Source: Synechococcus sp. BL107
GTDB taxonomy: Bacteria > Cyanobacteriota > Cyanobacteriia > PCC-6307 > Cyanobiaceae
NCBI RefSeq assembly: GCF_000153805.1
Contig: NZ_DS022298.1
Span: 796,756 to 860,755 of the forward strand
Length of the DNA stretch: 64,000 nt
Direction of reading: 5' to 3'
Positions within the stretch are counted from its first letter, which is position 1. The number at the start of each line of letters is the position of its first letter. The notes below the pieces were generated by a model. The model was given only the letters and a program-made list of their open reading frames with translations, searched no databases and was not told where the DNA came from. This document shows, one piece after another, positions 34,420 to 47,949 of this stretch. A program made the position numbers and the translations under genes.

Positions 34420-35076
34420 ATGGCGAATTCTTCGCCCGTTTACGACTGGTTCCAGGAACGTCTGGAAATCCAGGACATTGCTGATGACATCGGCACAAAA
34501 TACGTCCCCCCCCACGTCAATATTTTTTATTGTCTGGGCGGCATCACGTTGGTCTGCTTTTTGATTCAGTTCGCGACAGGGTTCGCGATGACTTTCTATT
34601 ACAAGCCAACAGTTGCTGAGGCCTATACCTCTGTTCAGTACCTGATGACAGACGTCAGCTTCGGTTGGCTGATTCGCTCGGTGCACCGTTGGAGCGCCTC
34701 GATGATGGTGCTCATGCTGATTTTGCATGTGTTCCGGGTTTATCTCACCGGTGGTTTTAAGCGTCCTCGTGAGCTCACCTGGGTGACTGGCGTCACCATG
34801 GCTGTGATCACGGTTTCGTTCGGTGTTACTGGCTACTCCCTGCCTTGGGATCAAGTTGGTTACTGGGCTGTGAAGATTGTCTCCGGTGTTCCCGCAGCCA
34901 TTCCAGTTGTTGGAGACTTCATGGTTGAGTTACTCCGTGGTGGAGAAAGTGTTGGTCAAGCAACGCTCACTCGCTTTTACAGCCTTCACACTTTCGTGAT
35001 GCCTTGGCTCCTCGCGGTGTTCATGCTCATGCACTTCCTGATGATTCGTAAGCAAGGTATTTCCGGTCCCTTGTGA
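34420..35076 (+). CDS. petB: Cytochrome b6
   Basis: 218 residues from the ATG at 34420 ([18 protein letters not shown]). Four transmembrane helices with the paired heme-ligand His residues ([23 protein letters not shown] and [20 protein letters not shown]) and the Cys35 for the c-type heme in NIFYCLGG. Divergent from ctpB; 40 bases upstream of petD. Confidence 0.98.
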   Translation: MANSSPVYDWFQERLEIQDIADDIGTKYVPPHVNIFYCLGGITLVCFLIQFATGFAMTFYYKPTVAEAYTSVQYLMTDVSFGWLIRSVHRWSASMMVLMLILHVFRVYLTGGFKRPRELTWVTGVTMAVITVSFGVTGYSLPWDQVGYWAVKIVSGVPAAIPVVGDFMVELLRGGESVGQATLTRFYSLHTFVMPWLLAVFMLMHFLMIRKQGISGPL

Positions 35077-35115
35077 TCGTTGTTCCTTCCGTTCTTTCAA
35101 CACTTGGATTAACTG

Positions 35116-35598
35116 ATGCACATTCTCAAGAAGCCTGACCTTTCTGATCCCAAAATGCGGGCCAAGCTCGCCAAGGGCATGGGGCACAACTATTACGGAG
35201 AGCCAGCTTGGCCGAACGACCTTCTCTATATTTTCCCGGTCGTCATTCTTGGCACAATCGCTTGCGTTGTTGGCCTCGCTGTTCTGGACCCTGCAATGTT
35301 GGCCGATAAGGCCGATCCATTCGCTACACCACTAGAGATCTTGCCTGAGTGGTATCTCTATCCTGTGTTCCAGATCCTGCGTGTTGTTCCAAACAAACTG
35401 CTTGGAATCGCGTTGCAAACATTGGTTCCCCTAGGCCTAATGCTTGTTCCGTTCATTGAGAGCTTCAACAAGTTCCAAAACCCTTTCCGTCGCCCTGTGG
35501 CGATGACTGTGTTCCTGTTTGGAACTATCACCACCATTTATTTGGGTATTGGCGCTGCGCTGCCAATCGATAAGTCGCTCACCCTTGGATTGTTCTGA
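35116..35598 (+). CDS. petD: Cytochrome b6f subunit IV
   Basis: 160 residues: [19 protein letters not shown] start, conserved [16 protein letters not shown] helix, the Qo-site PEWY motif ([14 protein letters not shown]) and a third helix near the end. Completes the quinol-binding core with PetB. Followed by a terminator. Confidence 0.98.
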   Translation: MHILKKPDLSDPKMRAKLAKGMGHNYYGEPAWPNDLLYIFPVVILGTIACVVGLAVLDPAMLADKADPFATPLEILPEWYLYPVFQILRVVPNKLLGIALQTLVPLGLMLVPFIESFNKFQNPFRRPVAMTVFLFGTITTIYLGIGAALPIDKSLTLGLF

Positions 35599-35620
35599 TC
35601 CTTTTTTGAGTGCACTGCGA

Positions 35621-35651
35621 AACCCCCCGGCCTTCGAGCTGGGGTTTTTTT
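35621..35651 (+). terminator. Terminator of petBD
   Basis: AACCCC and GGGGTT arms around an inner GGC/GCT stem with a CTTCGA loop, followed by seven T on the plus strand. Confidence 0.9.
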
Positions 35652-35676
35652 ATGACCTTTTTTTTGCCTCTTAGAG

Positions 35677-37134
35677 CTAGCGGCTGAGGCCAGCGTCCAG
35701 ATTCAGCATTAAGACGTCATCGGGATTCACGCGCAGGAAATGGTGGGTTAAAAGGAAACCCACGATGGTCCACGTTTGAAATGTCCTTGATTGTTGCCCT
35801 ACCCATGTTCCTGTTGGACCGTCGAAATATTCAGCCCACTGTTGACGTGGAAGTTGGTTGAGATGGCTCCAGTAGCACTCGTCGAGGAGGGTTGTCATTT
35901 CACTCATTAACAACACGTCGGCATTGGGATGCAGCCGTTCGTGGAGAAGGATTGATGACCCAAAAAACCAAAGCAGGCTTGGCCAATGCCCACCGTTGTG
36001 ATAACTCCAGGGCCAGTTTTTAGGGTCAGACCCCGTTTTGTTCTCCCACTCCACCCCTGCCATTGGCGGATGACAAATCCGCATTGGCATTTGTGCCATG
36101 AGGTGATCTCGGTTGTGATGCACGAGCCGAAATAAGGCCCTTTGTTGTGGTGCCGTGAGCAGTCCAAACATCGAGGCGAGCGAATTGCCGAGGCTGTAGA
36201 AACGGAAGTCCGGCCTGCCAGTTCGAATGTTGCCGATGAGGTATCCACCCCGATCCTGAAGCCAGTCCTGTAGCCAATCAGGGATCACTTGAGGTTGAAC
36301 ATTGAATTCGTTTTGGTGCTGGTTGTCTCCGTATTGCTCCGTGGGGCGACGCCGGAGGACCTGCATGGTTTTGCTGGTGACCCAGTAGTGCTTCAACAGA
36401 AATTGGCGCAGGTCATGCGTCCATTTGCGACTGAGGCGGAGACGTTCTGCCAGGAGTGCGCTGGTGTCGTGGCGTTGGTAAAGCTCCATGAGTTCAATGC
36501 AGCTTCGTAGTGCTCCGTACAACAACACTTCCACTTCCAGTGGTGCGCCCCAAACGTCCATTGGACGATCGATCATGAAGGCGCAGTCCGGTACGAACAG
36601 CACTGGTGTTCCTTCAAAGCTGGGGTGCAGCACTAGATCAAGAAGGAGCTGGATTCCGCGTTGCACTTCCGGACTCCGACCAAAATCAGTGTCTCCACTT
36701 CTTTTGACGTAGATCCAACAAAGGATCGGCCACCACAGGCTCGGATCCACAGAGGTGATCCGGCCAATGGACCGCTGGCCGTAATCAGCGACCAGATTCC
36801 CCTCTTCTTCAACGAAACTTGTTGGAAAAACCCCACGGGTTTGCACACTCGTGCTTTGGAGGTCGAGGCAAACCTTCAAAAATTGCTTCACGATCGCGAA
36901 GCGACCTTGCACCAGCAAATAAATCATCACCGGGACGTTGTCCCGAACAAAGATTTCGCCGTAGTTCAGCTCTGAATCGGCATAACTGCTTTCAAGGGCT
37001 GCAACGCTGCCGGCCAGTTGTCCCTGAATCGATATGAGAGTGCGTTCGAAGTGTTCTTGGGCCTTCTGGACCACTTGGTCTTCTTTAGAACTGGGGCGAA
37101 ATCGCTGACTTTCTTCGGTAAATCGCGTCCCCAT
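35677..37134 (-). CDS. Alkaline/neutral invertase (GH100)
   Basis: 485 residues from the ATG at 37134 (MGTRFTEESQRFRPSS). Family landmarks are GSVAALESSYADSELNYGEIFVRDNVPV, QTRGVFPTSFVEEEG, YGQRSIGRITSVDPSLWWPI, GRPDFRFYSLGNSLA and WSYHNGGHWPSLLWFF. Hydrolyses sucrose in the cytosol to glucose and fructose, so it takes part in turnover of sucrose used as a compatible solute. An earlier start at 37200 is possible. Lies between petD and the rRNA operon with no operon partners. Confidence 0.93.
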   Translation of the reverse strand: MGTRFTEESQRFRPSSKEDQVVQKAQEHFERTLISIQGQLAGSVAALESSYADSELNYGEIFVRDNVPVMIYLLVQGRFAIVKQFLKVCLDLQSTSVQTRGVFPTSFVEEEGNLVADYGQRSIGRITSVDPSLWWPILCWIYVKRSGDTDFGRSPEVQRGIQLLLDLVLHPSFEGTPVLFVPDCAFMIDRPMDVWGAPLEVEVLLYGALRSCIELMELYQRHDTSALLAERLRLSRKWTHDLRQFLLKHYWVTSKTMQVLRRRPTEQYGDNQHQNEFNVQPQVIPDWLQDWLQDRGGYLIGNIRTGRPDFRFYSLGNSLASMFGLLTAPQQRALFRLVHHNRDHLMAQMPMRICHPPMAGVEWENKTGSDPKNWPWSYHNGGHWPSLLWFFGSSILLHERLHPNADVLLMSEMTTLLDECYWSHLNQLPRQQWAEYFDGPTGTWVGQQSRTFQTWTIVGFLLTHHFLRVNPDDVLMLNLDAGLSR

Positions 37135-37828
37135 GGCACTCCAGGTGCAGGCTTCTTTTTGAAACCTAGTGATGGCAAAGGGTTCCGCCAGTGGAAGCAA
37201 GTCTGCAGATGCTTACGGTGAGCAACCAGTTGCGCGAGGGGAGTGAGGGGTGTTATGTTTTTGTCTTGCGCGGGAGCCGAGAGGCGAGCGCGCAAGACCG
37301 AAGCGCTGAAGGCGAAGGCCTTTAGATGTTCTGAGGTCGGCTTACGGGGCCGCGGGAGAAATCCGACGGTGTTGTAAGTTTCAAAAGCGGTTGGAAACGA
37401 CCGCGTTGATCAGCCGACTGCTTCCGAGAGGGAGATGGTTTGAGTTGATCGCACCTGGACAATTGAAAAGTTTAGGAACTGACGCTTTTATCGCGTTTGA
37501 GTTTGGATTGCATCGCGAGAGATGTGATTTGAATTCGAATGAAATTGCGATAAAGGTGTGAGGTCCCGTCAAAAAATTTAAGTTGCAATGAAGCATTGCG
37601 CTTACAACAAGGAGGTTTTCACGAGCCTTTGAGTTGTCGGTGTGCGCAGTGTGGAGCAACGACCGGATCTGAGATCCTGGAAAGTCACGATGAGAAATCA
37701 GAAGTGCACTCTTAAGAACCCTTGATCTGTCAGAAGACAAGGTGGCGACAACTGCAGTAAGTACGCCAGTGCTTATGTGTGGGTGAAGCAAGTCAATCTG
37801 AGGTGAAAGCCAAAAGGGGTTGATCTAC
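37135..37828. other. rRNA operon promoter and leader region
   Basis: About 690 bases without coding potential. A 10-base-pair inverted repeat (GTCTTGCGCG with CGCGCAAGAC) lies at 37263-37298, then purine-rich repeated GAAGGCG elements. A BoxA-like TGCACTCTTAAGAACC near 37700 may be the antitermination site. I could not fix the promoter by eye. Confidence 0.6.
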
Positions 37829-39310
<1,482 letters not shown>

Positions 39311-39496
39311 AACAGGGAGACAAAACAATGATTTTGATGTCTGAGTATTTTATTCTTAGGCCGAAATCCTGTCACCTTAGGTCGATCGGTACCTCAACAT
39401 TATTTCAAAGATTGATGAGCAATCATCGAGAGATTGAAAGAGATGTTCAGTTCCTAAACTTTGTCTAGGTCACACCCCGCAAGGGAAGAGTCCCCT

Positions 39497-39570
<74 letters not shown>

Positions 39571-39579
39571 TTCGGTGTT

Positions 39580-39652
39580 GGGGGTTTAGCTCAGTTGGTA
39601 GAGCGCCTGCTTTGCAAGCAGGATGTCAGGAGTTCGAGTCTCCTAACCTCCA
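39580..39652 (+). tRNA. tRNA-Ala (anticodon TGC)
   Basis: 73 bases, nine bases after tRNA-Ile. Acceptor GGGGGTT/AACCTCC, anticodon loop TTTGCAA (TGC) and T-arm AGTTCGAGTCT. Confidence 0.98.
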
Positions 39653-40088
39653 CTGACCGAACTCAATCTCCATTGTCCGGTAACTCGGAGGATGAACTCG
39701 AAGGAGTGTGATTTAGATGTGTCCACTAGATTGGACCCCAGCTTCCTGTCATTCCAGATCAGTAAGAATTACTTGATCGGTTGATAAGATGCTGGGCTCA
39801 GATTAATCGCAAGATTAATTTGATGTCTAGTAGAACCTTGACAACTGCATAGGTAAGTCTGGAAAAACAAAGCATCTTACAGATGCATTGTTTTCAGTTT
39901 AAATTCTCGAAAGGGAATTTAGATTTAGAACAATGAAAATTCTTTTGAGCAAGAGCCGAGACTCTTAGATGTTCTTTGATTCGTGTCGAGCGAATCAGAG
40001 TTTGATTTTGTTTTTATGAGCAACGAAAGTTGTTGATGAAACCAGAAGAATCTGCTTTCAACCGCAGTAAGCGTTTAAGAGGTTAATT
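39653..40088 (+). other. 16S-23S spacer, tRNA-Ala to 23S
   Basis: About 435 bases of AT-rich spacer without reading frames. It includes inverted segments such as TTCTCGAAAGGGAA and long complementary stretches expected to pair with the region past 23S for RNase III processing. The nearer 16S part (39311-39496) likewise holds leader-type hairpins only. Confidence 0.7.
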
Positions 40089-42957
<2,869 letters not shown>

Positions 42958-43060
42958 ATTTTGGTTCTTGCCTGAAGACAAATTCTTTGTTGATTCAGAC
43001 GCGCAACGCAAGTTGTAATCCTATGCAGTTCTCAGGGTTCACCCTCTGAGAATGGTTTTA

Positions 43061-43178
43061 TCCTGGTGTTCATGGCGGTGTGGAACCACTTCGATCCATC
43101 CCGAACTCGGTTGTGAAACGCATCAGCGGCGACGATATTTGGGGGGTAGCCCCCTGAGAAAATAGCTCAATGCCAGGT
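43061..43178 (+). rRNA. rrf: 5S ribosomal RNA
   Basis: About 118 bases from TCCTGGTGTTC to ATGCCAGGT, with the 5S core GAACCACTTCGATCCATCCCGAAC-like region and paired ends. It follows 23S by about 100 bases. Confidence 0.96.
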
Positions 43179-43236
43179 AAAACATTCTCTAAAAAAGTGA
43201 TCTGAAGACCATACCGGTCTGATCATTTTTACGAAG

Positions 43237-43264
43237 AAACCACCTCTGCGGAGGTGGTTTTTTT
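43237..43264 (+). terminator. rRNA operon terminator
   Basis: AACCACCTC and GAGGTGGTT arms with a TGCG loop, followed by a run of T on the plus strand. It lies only a few bases from the mtnC stop on the opposite strand and, because A residues flank its other arm, may serve both directions. Confidence 0.92.
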
Positions 43265-43269
43265 GTGCC

Positions 43270-44016
43270 CTATACCTTGGGGTTAAGCCACTTTTCTACC
43301 TCTTCAAGACTACTGATCACAGGATGATTTCTGGGTTCTTGTTGGGGATTGCCGTCTCGCATGCTGTAAAGGGTGCATAGCCCTGCATTCTTGGCTGCAT
43401 CACATTCGTCACTGTTGTCGCTGATGAAAAGAATATGTTGGGGTTTGCAGCCCATGACCGATGCAATTGCCGTATAGCTCGATGGCTCTTTCTTGTTGCC
43501 AATATGGGTATCGAACCAGGAGCTAAATAGATTCTCAATGTCTCCTTTGTTAGTGAATTTGTAAAGTAAGTGCTGTGCTTCGACGCTGCCGGACGAATAC
43601 ACCGAAAGTTTGTATCCTTGTTTGTGCCATTTTTTTAGATTTTCATGGGCATCTTCGAAAAGTTCTGAAGAGATTCTTCCTGTTGTATACCCTTCTTTCC
43701 AAATCTTTCCTTGAATGTCTTTGAGCGTAGTGGACTTTTTGTCGGTTTTAATCAACAGCTGTAGATAGGCTTCGATTTTTAGATCTTTTGTCTGCTGTCC
43801 TTTCTCTGATTCATGTCTGAGTCTTGTGCTGTCTTCACTGTTGTCCTTAATCCATTCATCCTCGGCATTATGAATAAGTTTATTGATAATTGGATCATTT
43901 CTGTGGCGATGGAGAAAACTCTTTAACTCTGATTTTGCATAAGGGAATAGGGTCTCTGTTACGAATGACACCGGACATGTTGTTCCTTCGATGTCGAGCA
44001 AGATATGGCTAATCAT
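43270..44016 (-). CDS. mtnC: Enolase-phosphatase E1
   Basis: 248 residues. HAD-type bifunctional enzyme of methionine salvage that converts diketo-methylthiopentyl phosphate to acireductone. Motif I ILLDIEGTTCPVSFV at 5-19; SVYSSGSVEAQHLLY near 138 and ILFISDNSDECDAAKNAG near 194 complete the active site. The protein is unusually rich in Lys, Asn and Ile and the gene is AT-rich compared with its neighbours, a possible sign of transfer. Its ATG overlaps the mtnB stop (ATGA). Confidence 0.93.
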   Translation of the reverse strand: MISHILLDIEGTTCPVSFVTETLFPYAKSELKSFLHRHRNDPIINKLIHNAEDEWIKDNSEDSTRLRHESEKGQQTKDLKIEAYLQLLIKTDKKSTTLKDIQGKIWKEGYTTGRISSELFEDAHENLKKWHKQGYKLSVYSSGSVEAQHLLYKFTNKGDIENLFSSWFDTHIGNKKEPSSYTAIASVMGCKPQHILFISDNSDECDAAKNAGLCTLYSMRDGNPQQEPRNHPVISSLEEVEKWLNPKV

Positions 44017-44633
44017 GAATTAGATTCCAATAGTTTTTTCTGCAATAGAACTGAGAATAAGAATTCAAGAATCTCCACATGACGCTGAGCTTCTGCCAAT
44101 GAATTCCCCCAAGCATAGAGACCATGGCCTGCCACAAGAAGACCTGGCAAGGTGCTACTGAGATACGGTCGAACGGTCTGGCTGAGTTCCTTGATGTTTT
44201 GATTGTTAGACACGATCGGAATATCGATTGATGTTTCATGACTGATAATCCCTCTTAATCCTTTGAGCATTTCCCATCCCTCTAATCGGATTTTGGCTTG
44301 CTCTGCGAAATGATCTGAAAGGACGGTGGCATTAATGGAGTGTGTATGAAGAACTGCGCGACATTCCAATCGTTTAATGATTTCGACGTGCAGTGTTGTT
44401 TCTGCACTGGCTTGTCCTCGGCCCTCAATGACATGTTGATGTTCATCCACGATTACGAGCTGTGCTGGCTCCACTCGACCCTTATTAATGCCGCTGGGAG
44501 CCATGAGTAGATGGATTGGGTCTCGTTGAACGACAACACTGAAATTGCCCCCTGTGCCCTCACACCATCTCCGCCCATGCAGGTCTGAAATGGTTTTCGT
44601 TAGCTGTTCGCGAAGCTCCTGGTTCGTGTTCAC
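44013..44633 (-). CDS. mtnB: Methylthioribulose-1-phosphate dehydratase
   Basis: 206 residues of the class II aldolase/adducin fold. Zinc ligands lie in VLHTHSINATVLSD and VAGHGLYAWG, and SGINKGRVEPAQLV is the family substrate region. Catalyses the step between MtnA and MtnC. Overlaps mtnC by four bases and is divergent from mtnA, with only about 50 bases between, which must hold both promoters. Also fairly AT-rich. Confidence 0.93.
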   Translation of the reverse strand: MNTNQELREQLTKTISDLHGRRWCEGTGGNFSVVVQRDPIHLLMAPSGINKGRVEPAQLVIVDEHQHVIEGRGQASAETTLHVEIIKRLECRAVLHTHSINATVLSDHFAEQAKIRLEGWEMLKGLRGIISHETSIDIPIVSNNQNIKELSQTVRPYLSSTLPGLLVAGHGLYAWGNSLAEAQRHVEILEFLFSVLLQKKLLESNS

Positions 44634-44683
44634 GTCTTCGGAGTGCTGTTTTCTTCTATATAAGTAGAAGTTAAACCCCTGTT

Positions 44684-45691
44684 TTGACGCTTCCTCGGAG
44701 TTTGCGCTGGACTGGCGGTCAGCTTGATTTGCTCGATCAGCGCTGCTTGCCCCATTCGGTTGTTTACCGGCAGCTCACCAAGTGGCATGAGGTCAGCGAC
44801 GCGATTCGTTCGATGGTTGTGCGTGGTGCCCCTGCTATTGGGATTGCTGCCGCGTGGGGTGTTGTTTTGGCAGCACGGTCTGGAGATGATCTTGATCAAG
44901 CCATTGAAGGTCTACGTGCGTCCCGCCCGACTGCAGTCAATTTGAGTTGGGCGCTCAATCGGATGCAATCGTTCGTTAACTCCAAAGGTTGGGTTGATGT
45001 TCGTGAACTCGAACGCCTTGCCGCTGTCATCGAAGCGGAGGATCGTGCCCTCACGCAGGCATTGGTGAATTACGGCATTGGGGTTTTGCCGGATGATTGT
45101 CGTGTTCTTCATCACTGCCACACCGGTGCCGTCGCCACGGCTGGAGTCGGTACGGCCCTTGGTGTGATCGTGGCCGGTCATCAGCATGGGATTTTGAAGC
45201 ATGCCTGGCTGGATGAAACCCGTCCGCGTCTGCAGGGGGCCGCTCTTTCCTCTTGGGAACTTGGCTGCTGTGGTGTGCCCTCGACGGTGATTGTTGATGG
45301 AGCGAGTGGTTTGCTGATGCGTCGCGGTGAGGTGGATGTTGTTTTGGTCGGTTGTGACCGTGTTGCTGGTAATGGAGATGTGGCCAACAAGATCGGTACC
45401 TACAACCTCGCCCTTGCTGCGCGAGCCCATGGGGTGCCTTTTTATGTTTGTGCTCCAAGCAGCAGTATCGACATCACCACCGTTGATGGTGATGCCATCA
45501 CCATCGAGGAGCGTCCGGAGGATGAAATTACCCATTTCCACGGTGAACCTATTTGTGCCTTCGGTGTGCGTGCTTGGAATCCTGCTTTTGACATCACTCC
45601 AGCCCACTTGATTACAGGGCTGATTACTGAATTTGGTGTCATTCGATCTCCCTCAAGACACTCCCTAAGTGCATTGCCGTTGGTGAACTAG
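44684..45691 (+). CDS. mtnA: Methylthioribose-1-phosphate isomerase
   Basis: 335 residues starting at a TTG (MTLPRSLRW). Motifs: VVRGAPAIGIAAAWG near 44-58, HHCHTGAVATAGVGTALG near 143 with the catalytic Cys, and GCDRVAGNGDVANKIGTYNLA near 224 with the catalytic Asp. Its GC content is like the core genes, in contrast to mtnB and mtnC. The last four bases overlap the convergent mutM stop. Confidence 0.94.
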   Translation: MTLPRSLRWTGGQLDLLDQRCLPHSVVYRQLTKWHEVSDAIRSMVVRGAPAIGIAAAWGVVLAARSGDDLDQAIEGLRASRPTAVNLSWALNRMQSFVNSKGWVDVRELERLAAVIEAEDRALTQALVNYGIGVLPDDCRVLHHCHTGAVATAGVGTALGVIVAGHQHGILKHAWLDETRPRLQGAALSSWELGCCGVPSTVIVDGASGLLMRRGEVDVVLVGCDRVAGNGDVANKIGTYNLALAARAHGVPFYVCAPSSSIDITTVDGDAITIEERPEDEITHFHGEPICAFGVRAWNPAFDITPAHLITGLITEFGVIRSPSRHSLSALPLVN

Positions 45692-46524
45692 CGCTGACAG
45701 CTCGGGCACCAGTGGGTGCTTCGGCCCGATAACTTTTCCCGGATGATGGGCGTTCCACATTTGCGGCAGGGCTGTCCACTGCGTCGATACACCCAAGACT
45801 GCCCCCCATAGTTCCCATTGACGCCTTCTAGATCTCGAAAGTCGCTGAAGGTTGTTCCTCCAACCCCGATGCTGATGTGCAGCACGTTGACCAGTTCATC
45901 TCGGAGTCGGACCAGTTGTTCGATCGTGAGCTTCCCCGATGGTGAGAGAGGTGGAATCCCAGCCGCGAACAAGCTCTCATCGGCGTAGATGTTTCCTACT
46001 CCGGCAACAAGAGATTGATCCAGCAGGGCGGTTTTGATGGGTCGTGCGGAACCCTTGAGCCGTTGCTTGAGATAGGCACCTGTGAATGCATCGCTGAAGG
46101 GTTCTGGCCCGAGTCGTTTAAGACCCGTCATCACGCTGTCGAGGTCGTTGCCTTCTGGTATCCACCACATCTCTCCGAAGCTGCGCAGGTCAACAAAACG
46201 CAGTTCCTCGTTGTTTTGATTCCAAAAACGCACGCGCGTGTGACTGCAAGGTGCTGCTGGCGTCGCATGCCATTGGAATTGGCCGGTCATTCGCAAATGC
46301 ACGCCCCAGCTGCCTCGATTGGGTTCGAGCTGGGCCATGAGGTATTTGCCACGGCGAGACCAAGCTCCGACCATGGCACCCTTTAGGCCCGCCACAAATC
46401 GTTCGACTCCACCCGGACTCGCGATGGCCCTCGCTCGGCAGACTTCGATTTCAGCGATTTCAAAAGATTCAAGACGGTCCGCTAATCCTCGGCGAACCGT
46501 CTCAACTTCAGGAAGCTCAGGCAA
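45688..46524 (-). CDS. mutM: Formamidopyrimidine-DNA glycosylase
   Basis: 278 residues. N-terminal PELPEVETVRRGL with catalytic Pro2-Glu3, Lys in the beta-hairpin region RRGKYLMAQLE, helix-two-turn-helix VAGVGNIYADESLFAAGI and the C-terminal zinc finger CRKCGTPIIREKLSGRSTHWCPSCQR (shown by its four Cys). Removes 8-oxoguanine. Starts five bases after the psaE stop, so the two are probably co-transcribed. Confidence 0.96.
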   Translation of the reverse strand: MPELPEVETVRRGLADRLESFEIAEIEVCRARAIASPGGVERFVAGLKGAMVGAWSRRGKYLMAQLEPNRGSWGVHLRMTGQFQWHATPAAPCSHTRVRFWNQNNEELRFVDLRSFGEMWWIPEGNDLDSVMTGLKRLGPEPFSDAFTGAYLKQRLKGSARPIKTALLDQSLVAGVGNIYADESLFAAGIPPLSPSGKLTIEQLVRLRDELVNVLHISIGVGGTTFSDFRDLEGVNGNYGGQSWVYRRSGQPCRKCGTPIIREKLSGRSTHWCPSCQR

Positions 46525-46529
46525 TGGCC

Positions 46530-46739
46530 TCAGGCGGACTCGAGTTCTGACTCGGCGAAATTGTTGGTGTTGATGCCGCCATCAACGCCTTGCATGGCGC
46601 TGTAGTTCACCTTTTCAAAGCGAACAACCACCGGATAACGGATTCCAGATGTGTCGATTGTGGCAACAGTGCCAACTTCGTTGAACCAGTAGGACTCGGG
46701 ACGCTTGATGCGCACCTTGGCGCCGCGGGAGATCGCCAT
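46530..46739 (-). CDS. psaE: Photosystem I subunit IV
   Basis: 69 residues from the ATG at 46739 ([20 protein letters not shown]), with the SH3-like core [20 protein letters not shown] and end [23 protein letters not shown] stromal subunit supporting ferredoxin docking and cyclic flow. Upstream in-frame codons are rejected. Confidence 0.98.
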   Translation of the reverse strand: MAISRGAKVRIKRPESYWFNEVGTVATIDTSGIRYPVVVRFEKVNYSAMQGVDGGINTNNFAESELESA

Positions 46740-46854
46740 CGCTGTGCATAAAAAGGATGCAGTTTTGAGCGTATCTCGCTGGATGCGGCAGGAGACCTCT
46801 ACGTCACAGAATGTCGTCCGTTCCTCCTTGGCGTTGCACTTGACCACATCTGTT

Positions 46855-47880
46855 GTGCCTGATCAACCCTCATTGCAGCTGGATCTTCCTGATCCAGAGA
46901 GCGATGACATCAGCACCATGGAGTTTCTGGCCCGCCTGGAGCAGGCCTGGGCCATCTGCGATCGCTTCGATTTGCAAACTGAAATTTGGCGCGGTCGCAT
47001 TCTTGGAGCCGTTCGTGACCGGGAAAAGAGAGGTGGCGAGGGGCGTGGAGCAGGCTTCCTCCAATGGCTTCGAGAAAACGAAATCAGCAAAACGCGGGCC
47101 TACGGCTTGATTCAGTTGGCTGAAGCGGCGGACGCGATGCTCACGGAGGGCGCCTTAGAGGAAAGCAGCGTCAATCAGTTTTCGAAACGCGCCTTCATGG
47201 AAACGGCCCAGGCGGTTCCAGAAGTTCAGCTGATGATCTCGGAGGCGGCCAATGAAGGTCAGGAGATCACGCGGAAGCAAGTTCGTCGCTTGACCGATGA
47301 ATTCACTGCGGCGACCAGTCCGTTGCTGCCGGAGGAAATTCGTCAGCGCACCCAGGAGAATCTTCTCCCGCCTAGAGCTGTGGCGCCCCTTGTTCGGGAG
47401 CTTGCCAAGCTGCCGGAACCGCAACAAGAGGATTTTCGCAAGGTGCTGCGGGATGAACCCGAGCTGGATCGCATTAAAGATGTCACCAGTACGGCCCGTT
47501 GGATTACGAAGGCCAATGAGTCGGGTGCTGCCGTTCGGGCTTTTCAGCAGGGGGAGCTCGACTTAGACAAAGCAATGCAAGAGGCGCAACGTCTTGATGC
47601 CCTCGGCCTTCTGGCGGACGCGGTGGGTCAGGCGCAGGCTTTGGAGTCGGCGGTTCTCAAGCTGCATACGTCCTGGAGACGTCTTGGCGGTTTGCACGAG
47701 CGCCTTTGGGTGGAAAGTGGCAGCAGTACGCCTTATCTCCGTGATGTACTCAATGCCTTGCAGTCTCTAAGTGGGGCCACGATGCGCGTGTCGTTGGGGG
47801 AGTTGGCAGGTGGAAAGCGTGTCCGCCTGCAGTTGGTGGAGGAATCACCAGACCAATTGGATCCGCCGCCCTTGGCTTAA
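46855..47880 (+). CDS. Hypothetical protein, divergent from psaE
   Basis: About 341 residues; start uncertain, with a GTG at 46855 ([17 protein letters not shown]) preferred and an ATG at 46918 as alternative. Largely helical, with [27 protein letters not shown] recalling the helix-turn-helix part of ParB/KorB-like or phage Nin-like proteins, then [11 protein letters not shown]. The end is a mixed helix/strand domain ([23 protein letters not shown]). I know no function. Followed by an inverted repeat and recQ. Confidence 0.78.
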   Translation: MPDQPSLQLDLPDPESDDISTMEFLARLEQAWAICDRFDLQTEIWRGRILGAVRDREKRGGEGRGAGFLQWLRENEISKTRAYGLIQLAEAADAMLTEGALEESSVNQFSKRAFMETAQAVPEVQLMISEAANEGQEITRKQVRRLTDEFTAATSPLLPEEIRQRTQENLLPPRAVAPLVRELAKLPEPQQEDFRKVLRDEPELDRIKDVTSTARWITKANESGAAVRAFQQGELDLDKAMQEAQRLDALGLLADAVGQAQALESAVLKLHTSWRRLGGLHERLWVESGSSTPYLRDVLNALQSLSGATMRVSLGELAGGKRVRLQLVEESPDQLDPPPLA

Positions 47881-47925
47881 CACCAGATCTTGTGCTCGTT
47901 ATCCTGGGGGCACTAGATCTGGTGT
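47880..47925. repeat. 11-base inverted repeat between two genes
   Basis: ACACCAGATCT at 47880-47890 and AGATCTGGTGT at 47915-47925 are perfectly complementary, with a 24-base spacer. The first arm includes the last base of the preceding stop codon. There is no T-run, so it is not a standard terminator, though an RNA hairpin would form just before recQ. Confidence 0.85.
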
Positions 47926-47949
47926 GTCCTGGACTCCCTCGAAAGCGCT

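Noticed and set aside
37381-37791. 136-codon minus-strand frame upstream of 16S
   Set aside because: Falls in the rRNA promoter/leader region and has no recognisable domain; probably chance.
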